Source: Eudorina sp. 2006-703-Eu-15 (Eukaryota > Chlorophyta > Chlorophyceae > Chlamydomonadales > Volvocaceae). From it: DNA of 64,000 bases. This document shows, piece by piece, positions 43,744 through 54,236 of this stretch. The stretch lies in contig BDSI01000001.1 in the NCBI GenBank assembly GCA_003117195.1, forward strand, positions 1,240,001 through 1,304,000, read 5' to 3'. The notes below the pieces were generated by a model. It made no database searches, was not told the origin of the DNA, and worked only from the letters and a program-made list of their open reading frames with translations. The translations under genes and the position numbers were made by a program. The first letter of the stretch is position 1. Every line of letters starts with the position of its first letter.

Positions 43744-44746
43744 TTTGAAATAGTTTCTACAGTCACACGGTAGATAAAACTCAAGATTCTGCTAGGTCGT
43801 GACTTATGGAAAGCAGAGTCGGAGCCCCGTACTATCTGTCAAAAGTCACAATCCCTCAGGATGCAAGGGAGGCCACTGTAGCAATAAACATAACTTGTGT
43901 CGTGACCATGACTATATTGTATCGTACATCATGTACGGATTGAAGCAGAGCTACGGTTCAGAGCTCCCACGCCAAATCAAAAAATGTTATATCAAAAAAT
44001 GTTACCTTGCGTCCTGTCATGAACATGAGCGTGTACCTGAACGCTGTGAGTTAAAGCTGCAACCGGTACAGTATCAGTGCCCGCGACACTTGTAATTGCG
44101 TCGGAAGACGAGACGAGCTGATGCACTAAAGCTGATGACATGCTTGACGTCAGTACTCTTTGCAACCGAGCTAACGGTCCAACGACCTGATGTCTCGGTG
44201 GCGGGTGCGTCAGTGAGCCCCGCTCTCGTGCCTCGCCTCTTTGTCCATCGAAATCATCAGCTCAAGACCAAGGGATACAACCTAGTTTTTCCTGGACCTC
44301 TCCGAAAGCGGGTTCTTATCAGGCGCGTCAGCTCTCCCCAGGCCCGCTCCCCCGCGGCTACAACCTCCATGACCGGACGCGGTACAACCGCGGAGCCGTA
44401 CACTGTACGGCATTTCAATCATGACATCCACATAAACCTGAGCCCGCTTCTCGGCTGGCGCGAGGACCAGGAGCTGTTGGACTTCCTGACGGGTGGGTGC
44501 TCGCTGGGGTCCCTGGGCTGCTGTCTCCTCTTAACCGCACTGGGAAGGACAAGGCCTCCGGACTTTCGGAGGGTGGGCATCCTACAGCTCCGCATTGTGG
44601 AGTCGTGGCGGCTGGGAAGGGCGAGCCCAACTACAACTTGTTGGGGGTCCACCTCCGCAATGCTGATCGCACCATCAGGCGTCCCGTGAATGAAGCCCTT
44701 CGCTTGCCGGCGGGTGGGGCTGAATGAGTCAACGTGCCGCCCACGC
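43744..44746. promoter_or_regulatory. Divergent upstream region of NDUFA12 and KDM8
   Basis: The two genes point away from each other across about 1 kb. The left half is AT-rich around 43780-44000. The frame 44369-44492 (the stretch HFNHDIHINLSPLLGWREDQ) ends at a donor-like site and could be an upstream exon of KDM8, but I could not connect it in phase with confidence. Confidence 0.4.
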
Positions 44747-47700
44747 ATGTACGGCCGTCTACATGCGGTGCACGCAGAACTGTGTACGGCAGCCAACGGC
44801 GGCGCGGCCGTGGACGCATTCCGGCAGCTGCTGGGGGATACGGAGGTACGGCAGGCGGTACGTCACATTCGGCGCCAGGCAGCCCGGCAGCCACGTTCAC
44901 TGTGGTAGTTGTCTGGCCGGTGATGGTGATACTTGATAGCCAGTCAAGGGGCTGCATCCCTTCGTTCACCGCTTGGGTGTTGAGATGCGGCTTGGTGTTA
45001 AGATGCGGCTTCACACGTCGTAGTGCTCACGTCGCTTGAACGCGTGCCCATACGCCCACCGGTCAGCACACACACACACACACGCACACACGCACACACT
45101 CACGCACACACTCACACACACACTCACACGCACACACACTCACACACTCACACAGGCTCTGCTGCGATCGCTCCCTCGGGACGCCGCTACGGACCTCCAC
45201 GAGGACCTCACGGAGGCCGCACCGCCCGCCGGCGCCGCCACCGCGCCTCCTCGAGGTGACCCACGGGGTGCGGCCCGCGGGGACGTCGGCGCGCCGGTTG
45301 GAGGTGGCGGGCGTGCCGGCGACGATCGTGACCCATGGGTCACGGCGTTGACCTCCGCCGCGGCGCTGCTGGAGCTGTGCTGGGAGAAGCTTCACCTGGG
45401 CTACTGGAAGGATGTGCACCGGGTGGGTGTGTGGGGGAAGGGTATAGGAAATTGGTAGACATGTGTGTGGGGGAAGGGTATAGGAAATTGGTAGACATGT
45501 GTGTGGGGGAAGGGTATAGGAAATTGGTAGACATGTGTGTGGGGGGGAATGACTGGATGTGTGGGTGAGAGGGTGGGTGTGTGGTTGACTCGAAGCAACG
45601 AAAAGTGGGTGGGTGCGTGGTGGCTGACTCGAAGCAACGAAACGTGGACGGGTGCGTGGGTGAGAGCGCGTACGGAGAGCGGCCGAGGGCAGTGAGGTTG
45701 CACCCCTGGCGCCTGAACGGCGTGTGCGCAACCGCAGCTGCCGTTGGCCACTGCAGCAGCTACAGCTGCTGCCGCCGCTGCACCGGGGTGGCCAGCGCTT
45801 CGTCCGGGATGCCCGCGTGCCCCCCCGGTGTGCGCTACAGCTGGACGAGGTGGCAGGATGGATGATGGACGAGCTGTTGTCCCAAAGAGGGTTTGGGACC
45901 ACCGTTTGTGACGCACGCTGCTAGGTGTTCGGAAGCTCCGTTGTCCACCACTTGCCGCTGCAGCTCAGCAGCACCACCAGATGCCGTACCATTTCCGTGC
46001 CCCCCACAATCACCAGGCCTGGCGTAACGGCTACTCCCTGGCCTGCGTGGTGGATGCGTCGCTGCGGCTGCTGCAAGGCAGCCGACAGCGCCCCGGCCCA
46101 GCTCCAGCTCCAGCTCCTGGATGGGACGGCCTCTCGCCACCTGCGGTACGGCCGCCGAAACCCGCGCTGGAGCCGGAGCCCAGTCCCGCGGTTTCGGAGG
46201 GCGGCCGCGCCGCCAGCGACCCGTGGGTCGGCGGCCTTCCGGACGAAGAACGCGGTCCGTCGCTGCTGCGAGCATGCCTCCGGCAGCTGGACCTGGGGCT
46301 CATGATGGGGGGCGCTATGTGGCAGCGGCACGTCCACGCCCTGGTGGACGAGCTGCACTCGGCCGCCGTTGCGGCGGAGATGGGCCCGGCGGTCCGGACG
46401 CAACGGGGAGAGGGCAGCGGCGGAGGCGGCGAAGGGGCTGGCGCTGCGGCGGGGCCCGACGGCGGCGGCGGCGACGGAGCTGATGAGCGGCGGGCGGCGA
46501 AGCGGCCTCGACGCGGCGACGCGGGTGCGGAGCCGCTGCGGCTGCGGCCGTCGCGGAATGGGCTGTGGACGGGGGCCTCCCTGGAGGGGCAGCCGGAGGA
46601 GGCGGAGGGACGGGAGGAGGCGGCCTTGCTGGCGTCGGTCGTGCACGACAAGGACGAGGACGTGGAGGCGGACGAAGACGAGGAAGAGGACGAGGACGGT
46701 GGCCACAGTGAAGCGGCGGTGAACTGCGGGCTGCGAGGGCAACATCAGCGCAAGCAGCAAGGTGCAGCAGCAGCAGGAGGAGGAGGAGCAGGAGGAGGAT
46801 CAGGAGGAGGAGCAGGAGGCGGCGACGGAGAAGGAATGGACGGAAGAGGGCCTCGAGTCGCCCTCTCCCCCGCTGCCGCAGCCGCCACTGGCGCAGCTGA
46901 TGCCACGGTGCGGCTGCCCCGCGGGTCGCTCGGCGACGCCCCGGGCCGGCGCGTCCCACGGGTCGAGGCGCCCAGCCTGGAGGAGTTCCTAATGTCGTAC
47001 ATGGTTCCGGAGCAGCCCGTGGTGGTGACAGGCGAGTTGTCGGGATGTGGGGCCTGGGGCGGCCGGGTGGCGCCGATGTGTATTGCGCCAGGGGCACGCA
47101 ACCCCCGTGCCTAGAGCTAAGCCCGCCAGTACTCGTTATGCTGTTGGTGCGGTACAGGTCTTCGTTATAGCGTTGGTCAAATTGGCACCTGAATGACAAC
47201 TGGTGGGTTGTGGACCGCTCTCTTCGCCGTTGCTGATGCTGTACGGCACCGTACATCCGGCAGGCGCCATGGAACACTGGCCAGCGCTGAAGCTCTGGGG
47301 CGACCTGTCGTACTTGGAGCGCGTGGCCGGCGGCCGTACAGTTCCCGTCGAGGTGCGCGAGAAGGACGAACGCATACGGTAGATCGGGAGCTGCCACCAC
47401 ATCATCATTGCGTTCTGGGGTTCCGGTCTTGGTTGTGGGTTCCCCGTGGTGGTTTTGGACGCCTGCCTGTGCTGCACTCGCTTCGGTCCCACTGACCCAG
47501 GCGGCGATGTCAAAAAGGGCGCCCAGAGCCGTGCGGCCGAGGCGCCGGAACAAAGCGCATCGGCTTTCCGACCCACTGATCCACTGACCCATGGGTCTCG
47601 ACGGTCCCGCCGCGGCCCCCACTCAACGGGGGGGCGCCGCCCCCCGCCCCCCGCACCCCGCACCCCCACCACCCGACGCGGCCCATCAGGTGGGTCAGCA

Positions 47701-49529
47701 CTACCTGTCGGAGGGCTGGGGCCAGCAGCTCATGACGCTGAGGGACTTCCTCCGCCGCCACGTCACCGCACGGGAGGCAGCACGGGCGCCATCGGCGCCG
47801 CCCGGAGGATCTCCTGCTGCCGCCACCGCCACCTCCCTTCACCAGCCTGGAGAACCGCCGGCGGCGACTGCCGAGTCGTTGCCGGCGCCGCTGCCGCCGC
47901 CGCTGCCGCCGCTGCCGCCGCCGCCGCTGCTGCTTAACGCGAAGCCGGAGGCGGAGGCGGACGTGGAGGTGGAAGCGGGAGTGGCGGCGGGTGCAGTGGC
48001 GGCCGCCCCGGCCGCTGCGGCTGGCCCCGCCACGGGCTACCTGGCGCAGCACCCCCTGTTTGAGCAGATCCCGGCGCTGCGGCGCGACATCGTGACGCCT
48101 GACTACTGCTGTCTGGGGGAGGAGGGCGAGCTGCGGGCGGTGAACGCGTGGCTGGGGCCGGGGGGCACCACCACGCCGCTGCACACGGACCCGCACCACA
48201 ACCTGCTGGCGCAGGTACGGACGGGTGTGTTTAGAATTGCAACCCGCCCGCCCTCCCGACGGGTGTGTGTGTGTGTTTAATGAGAAGCGGGTTGTGTGTT
48301 TAGAATTGCAACCCGGGTTGTGTGTGTGTGTGTGTGTCGTTACATATCTGCCGGGCCGACGCTGGCCGGGGGCGCTAACCCGCCCCATTCGGGAGACCGC
48401 CGAAGCGCTCCTCTGATGAGGAGGGGCGTAGTCCACTTAGTCCACACTGTACCGCCCATCGAGGGGGGTACTCACCGCCTACCGTAATCGTCGCAGGACT
48501 GCGTCCACCTGATAGTCCATTAGCCAGCTCAACTAGCCCAGGTGCCTACAGCCCCCTTGCCACCAGACGCATGCTCTACAGCCGCGTTATTTGACTACCA
48601 CCAGGCACGCACACCGGCGCCTGTACACCATTATCATCGCAGGAGCGCTGCGATCCTGTTGTCCTTCAGCCAACTGACTATTCAGAGGCCCAGGGGCCAG
48701 CCATTCCGTGTGTGTGTGTGCGGGGGGGGGGGGTGGATGTGGGTGTGGGTGTGGGTGTGGGCGCGGGTTCGCGGGGGCGGATTGGGGGGGGGCCGGGGGA
48801 CGGGGGCGGGTTCGCGGGGCCGAGGGGCTGCCAAGCCCCCTGCTCACAAGCCCACAGCCACACAGCACAGGGGGTCTTCGCGAGGACCACATACACCGCA
48901 TACACACGCTCCGGATCTGCGGCCTCGACTGCAACCCCCTACCTCGGCTTGCTGGGCTCTGCCAGCGCACCCCTGGTCCGCGGCATTCCCCGCGGAACAC
49001 ATCTTGATGACCGCCGTACCCCGCCCCTGACCCCGTTCCCGCCGTTCCCGATGTGTTTCCATTCCGCGGCGCGAGGCAGGTGGTGGGCCGCAAGTACGTC
49101 AGGCTGTACGACCCGGCGTTGACCAAGAAGTTGTACCCCTTCCCCGCCGATACGGTCAACAGCAACAGCAGCCAGGTGGATCTGGATCTGGATCTAGAGT
49201 CGGATTTTGATGTGGATATGGATCCGGGTGAAGGCTCGAGTCAGCTGGGTGACGGCGCCGGCAGCGGCGGCGGCGGCGGCGGCGGCCAGCGGGAAGCCAA
49301 GACGGCCATAGGCACGGGGGAGGCGCCTGACGGTGGCGGCGGCGGCGGCGGCCAAGGGCGCTGCACGCGGCGGCGGCTGCGCGAGCGGCGCCGGTTTCCC
49401 GGTGTCGCCGCGCTGCCGTACTTGGACGTGGTTCTGGAGCCGGGTGAAATGTTGTACATCCCGCCGGGCTGGTGGCACTTCGTTCGGGCAATGTCCACCA
49501 GCTTCTCGGTCAGCTTCTGGTGGAGCTAG
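44747..49529 (+). CDS. KDM8: JmjC-domain hydroxylase KDM8/JMJD5
   Basis: Six exons, 44747-44845, 45156-45422, 46017-47031, 47264-47352, 47690-48214 and 49080-49529, join in phase to about 814 residues. The N-terminal helical part has [37 protein letters not shown] and [14 protein letters not shown], as in animal JMJD5. The linker to the JmjC fold is [20 protein letters not shown], then [11 protein letters not shown] with GGRTVPVE. The catalytic part shows [30 protein letters not shown] and [12 protein letters not shown] (Fe(II) ligands about His655 and Asp657), then [12 protein letters not shown] (about His798) and the family ending SFSVSFWWS. The enzyme is a 2-oxoglutarate oxygenase of chromatin or protein side chains. 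About 230 residues of Gly/Ala/Asp/Glu filler interrupt exon 3, and Gly/Asp filler interrupts exon 6. Intron 3 needs a GC donor. The first exon and start are the least certain parts. Confidence 0.92.
45064..45155. repeat. CA microsatellite abutting a KDM8 acceptor
   Basis: CACACA with scattered CTCA and CGCA variants fills the 3' half of KDM8 intron 1 up to the AG. It replaces the usual pyrimidine tract. Confidence 0.9.
45428..45545. repeat. Three tandem units of the GGTATAGGAAATTGGTAG repeat
   Basis: Units of about 36 nt with the core AAGGGTATAGGAAATTGG follow one another just after the KDM8 exon 2 donor. Single diverged units with the same core occur near 3467, 3575 and 3885 in introns of another gene. 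Confidence 0.85.
48226..48335. repeat. Duplicated TTTAGAATTGCAACCCG segment with GT runs
   Basis: GTGTGTTTAGAATTGCAACC occurs twice, about 68 bases apart, each next to GT-rich sequence. It lies in KDM8 intron 5, right after the donor. Confidence 0.8.
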
Positions 49530-50641
49530 GAGCTAGGAGGGTTTGCTAGGAGGGTGGAGCTAACCCTCCAAGCAAACGTGTGGATCGAGATGAGTGGACC
49601 CACGGAGGGTTTGCTGTGTTCGCCAAAATAAAATGGCGTTTGCTGGAGTAAACCGGCGGACCGAGGCGAAGATGTGGACGACGTTGAAGGTGCATGAGCT
49701 GTGTGGTCGCAATAATTTGCCGAAATGAACGCGTCGCTATCGCAGATAAGTTGTGCTCCAGTTCTCGTCAGTGTGGCCTACGGGCCTCTGTGGTGACGCT
49801 GCCGCAGCGCAAACATGGATCATGAACCAACGACGTGTTTTTACCATTATGTTGTGTTACACAGCGCTGCGACATATCGCTCTCTCAACGGAAGCGGGTC
49901 ACACCAAAAACCCTCCCACTGGTCTGTGCCTCGCGAAACCGCACCCCACGGCACGCCGTACACATGTGCTCAAGTGCCCCCACATGCGCACACAGAGTGA
50001 GCACGGCTAACCTCGACAAAACGGGAAAAATGGCGACGCGACACAACATGCCTCAGCCGGGTCAGGGCTGGCGGCAGCAATCTTCGGAGATGCCCGTGCA
50101 AAGCAGCAACCCTGCGCGAATCCTCGTACACGAGACACGATACGGCCACAGCCCCACCATCTTCTCAGGACAGACCGCGCCCCGACGCGTATCCCAAACA
50201 GCGACACAGCGCTCAACAACAAATCTTCTCAGATGCCATCCCGCAGCGTCCACCGCTCCACGCGGCGAGCAGGGGCCAACCCCCAACCCCTGGGGTTACA
50301 CATCACTCATGAACCAGGAACATTATACACATATTACACCGCCACGCGTTCGCCCGCGCACTGCCCCAGGACTGCCCCGGGAGTCGCATGCAGGCTGTCG
50401 CGGTGGTCAGTTCCGGAAAATCGTCCCCGAAAGGCCGAGTGGTAGGAGGCCGGCTCGCGCCGCCGATCCGCCGCAGTCCTCACTCAAGTCGCACAGCGCC
50501 AGAGATCAACGGCACGCGCCATCCGAAACGCACGATCGCCCGCCGGACCCAGCCCCGCATTGCGAATCCGGATCCCCAACAAGCAACCGGCTCCCCCGCA
50601 TCAGTAGTTGGAGCTACTGTTTAAGATGGGTAGGGAGACGT
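49530..50641. other. Convergent 3' regions of KDM8 and PGK
   Basis: Both genes end into this interval. A short duplicated GCTAGGAGGGT segment follows the KDM8 stop. A minus-strand TGTAA at 50296-50300 is suitably placed for PGK. No gene is seen. Confidence 0.6.
50296..50300 (-). terminator. Probable PGK polyadenylation signal TGTAA
   Basis: The motif lies about 345 bases after the PGK stop on the coding strand, a usual 3' UTR length for volvocine genes. Confidence 0.5.
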
Positions 50642-53600
50642 TTACTTCTCGTCCAGAGCGGCAACGCCCGGCAGGACCTTGCCCTCCAACAGCTCCAGGG
50701 AGGCACCACCGCCGGTCGAGATGTGGCTCATCTTCTCGGCGACGCCGGCCTGCTCGACGGCCGCGACGGAGTCACCGCCACCGATGATGGTGATGGCGCC
50801 CTTGGGGGTCAGCTCCGCCAGCGTGTTGGCGATGGCGACGGTGCCGGTGGCGAACTTCGGGAACTCGAACACACCCATCGGGCCGTTCCACACGACCGTC
50901 TTGGCGTCGGCCAGGGCGTCCTGGAAGGTCTTGATGGAGTCAGGGCCGATGTCCAGACCCATCCAGCCGTCGGGGATGGCCTCCACCTTGACGATCTGGG
51001 TGTTGGCGTTGGCGTCGAACTTGTCGGCGACGACGACGTCGGTCGGCAGCAGCAGCTGCACGCCCTTGGCCTGTCAGGACAGGGACGGGGATGGCAGGGA
51101 TAGCCGGTGAGCCACGGAGGTGTACGGAGATATATCGTAGCGAGATGGGACATGGACCGTACGACATGCTGCTAAGGTATTCAATTATACGCACACTACG
51201 TTGCTACCACTGCCGTCAGCACTGCCCTTCTCAAGAATTTTGGGTTAGCTGGGCAGCAAGAGAGCAGGTGGGAGGAAGGGGATGGATAGGAGTGCCAACG
51301 ATAGCCTTTTGGTAGCCGTATCCCTTGCCATATACGACACCGTACGCCCAACGCCGTACCTTGGCCATGGCCTCCAGCTCCTTTGCCAGCTCCAGCTTGT
51401 CCTCCTCCACCAGGGACGAGCCGACCTTGAGGCCGCGGGCCTTGTAGAAGGTGAAGATCATACCGCCACTGCACGGATGAGATATCAAGGGCGAGGCGTA
51501 GGCGAGGCGGTACATCAGGGGCGTGTCCCGGTGCGAGAACATCGTCACGAACAGCAATGGCCTCATCTGTCTGTCTTATCAAGGCCATCCCGGCGCTTTA
51601 ACGACAACACAAACGCGAAACGTTTCCTCGGCACCGACAAAGGATGAGATAAACGGTGCGTGTCAACTGTCAAGGCGTGGCGCTGCTAATGGAAGCGCAG
51701 ATTTCAGCAACAAATTTAGCCAGCCAGCCAGGCAGCCAGCCGGCCCGGCGGTCGACGACCACCCTCTCTCCCTCTCGTCACCAACTAACCCTAATGGCCT
51801 CACCCGATGATGATCTTGTCGCACTTCTCCATCAGCTTCTCAATGACGGTGATCTTGGACGACACCTTGGAGCCACCCACGATGGCCACGAACGGGCGCT
51901 TGGGGGCGGACACGGCGCCATCAAGGTAGTCCTACGCAGCAGCAGCAGCGACCCAGCCGCGTGGCAACATCATGACATTCAGAAAGGCGCCGCGACAGTA
52001 CATTGGCACGACGCAGGCCGCCGCTGCGGCTCGGGCATCGTTGAGGGCGATGACGGACAGAGCTCGATGCTCCGGTCTCATCACAGGTCATGTACCCCCT
52101 ACACCGACTCACCAGCTCCTTCTGCAGCAGAAAGCCGGCGACCGACGGCTTCAGGAACTTGGTGACACCCTCGGTGGAGGCGTGGGCGCGGTGGGCAGTG
52201 CCGAAGGCGTCGTTGACGTACAGGTCGGCGTTGGAAGCCAGCTGCACAGCACGGACGAGGGGGGTGGGTAGGGCAGCTGGTCAAGGCGAATCCCTCTGGG
52301 TAACAACACCCCAACAGTAGGGGTTGAACACACCCATTGCAACCTCTGCTGGAGGAGCCAAGACCATCTCATGCATATGGTTGCGCGCCATCGATGGCGA
52401 AACTGCAGACATGCTGAGCCCGGGGCCAAAATGGTCGTTGTGGATGTGCCACAGCCACAACGGCTCTTTGTACCGTACTGTCGTACCTTCTTGGCGAACT
52501 CGGGGTCGTTCTTCTCCTCCTCCTTGTAGAAGCGGACGTTCTCCAGCAGCAGCAGCTGCGGGCGGCGTAATGCGCATCCGCAGGAAATTGATGATTGCAA
52601 CGAGTACATCAGGCGGCGCATAAACCATAAAACGCAGAATGTACGCAGTTCCAACCCGCCCGTTTCAACGACACCCTGAACTCCCCCTGCGTGACTCATC
52701 GTCTTATCATATTACATCATGCTCAGAATGTCAGAAAGCCCTTGTGCCCCACAGTAACACCCGCCGCGGGCGTGCAACACGCCGCCACCACTTCCTGCTG
52801 CCTTAAATCGCGATTGCCAAAAGCCTGTGTGCCGCCGCTGAACGACTGAATGCCCCCGGTGCCTGCTGCATGCGCCCGCTCACCTCGCCGTTCTTCATGG
52901 CCTTGACGGCGTCCTCGACGGCCGGGCCGATGCAGTCATCGACCTTCTTGACCTTCACGGGGGGAATGAGAAGGCAGCAAAGCCGAGCCAGTTCATATGA
53001 TTGCCTCACAACTTGTCAAGACATGAACGCGAGGAACCTCGACATGAAATCCCGCCCGCTGAAGCCCCACTGCGTCGAATGTGAGCGCCCCGCCAGCGCG
53101 CGAGTCCCCTAAATCGAATGCCTTCGACGGCGTCACACGTCGGGATCACTCGGATTGTAAATCCACCGCGCGGATATAGCAGAGACCCCCATCAGACTGC
53201 GTAGGCTCGCAGCGCGAGCGGGCACGTACCTCCTTGCCCAGCAGCTCAGACAGGCGGGCAACCACGGGGGTCAGGCGGAACTTGTCCTCCGGGCCGCCCT
53301 TCGGCCGACCCTGAAGAAGGGGAAGTCGGCAATTGAAGCGCAGGAAGATACGTTAACATGTGCTTCGTACGTGACGGCCGTCCCAGCATGCACGGCGCGC
53401 GAGCTAGGGGCAAGCTTCAGTTAGAGCTTACCATACCCTAATATTTACAATTGAAGACTTTTGCTCTCATTGCATTATTTTTTCATTGCATTCCGCTCTG
53501 CGTTCTTGTCGCTCACCAGGTGCGAGGTCAGGAGGACCTTGGCACCGTTGTCCAGCAGGTACTTCAGAGTGGGCACAGCAGCGCGGATGCGGGTGTCGTC

Positions 53601-54164
53601 GGTGATGGCCAGGGTCTTCTTGTCAAGCGGGACGTTCAGATCCGCGCGGACGAACACGCGCTTGCCTGTTGTGGAACAGGAAATGGCCATCGGTCGACAA
53701 GAACCCCAAGAATTCAAAGGATTGACCCAAATGCAATGTCATCATCACTTCAACTTAATGGACGTGCTCAGGGCGAGAACAGATGTGCGCCCCGACAGTC
53801 GAGAGCGACCGATCACAAATCGACGAACCGCACAGCAAAGGCTGATACGCTCACCGTCCAGATCAGCCTTGCCGAGGTCACCGACCGACTTCTTCACCTG
53901 CAGTTGCAATTGGTTGGAATGTCATTAGCTGAATTTTGATAATTGCCAAGATGGGAAATTCAGTCGACGACCCTGTCTCACCGCCTCGACAACGATACGG
54001 CTGCGGCCCACGCGGCGAATGTCGATGGAGACCTCCGGGGCGAAGGTGCTGCGCAGAACTGGGCGCGCGACCGACGAGAACGGGACCACGCGAGGGGCGA
54101 CCGCAGCAACGCGGCGGCCAGAGACCACGCGCGCATTGGCGCGCATCTTCATTGACAGGACCAT
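50642..54164 (-). CDS. PGK1: Chloroplast phosphoglycerate kinase
   Basis: Ten exons join in phase to 462 residues: 53982-54164, 53855-53897, 53517-53665, 53230-53310, 52884-52952, 52487-52555, 52113-52241, 51804-51931, 51360-51468 and 50642-51070. The first 60 residues, beginning [20 protein letters not shown], are a chloroplast transit peptide close to the Chlamydomonas one. The mature enzyme shows [95 protein letters not shown] and [17 protein letters not shown]. Both substrate and nucleotide sites are intact. It transfers phosphate between ATP and 3-phosphoglycerate, the second step of the Calvin cycle reduction phase, and it may also serve stromal glycolysis. The coding third positions are strongly C/G-biased, consistent with high expression. 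Confidence 0.98.
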
Positions 54165-54221
54165 TTTTTAGGTTGTGGAACTGCAATCTAGGGGCAGTGC
54201 ATTTGTCCAATGTGAGAGGTG

Positions 54222-54236
54222 TTCCTTATAAAGCTG
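54222..54236 (-). promoter_or_regulatory. Probable TATA box of PGK
   Basis: On the coding strand the sequence GCTTTATAAGGAA lies about 65 bases before the PGK start codon. That is right for a TATA box with a short 5' UTR in a highly expressed gene. Confidence 0.6.

Noticed and set aside
45428..45545. CRISPR-like array
   Set aside because: Units are head-to-tail without unique spacers and lie in a eukaryotic intron. It is a minisatellite.
34000..51200. Many GTAC cores, which are the binding core of the Chlamydomonas copper-response factor CRR1
   Set aside because: GTAC, mostly as CGTACGG, is frequent throughout introns, exons and intergenic DNA here, so it does not mark promoters.
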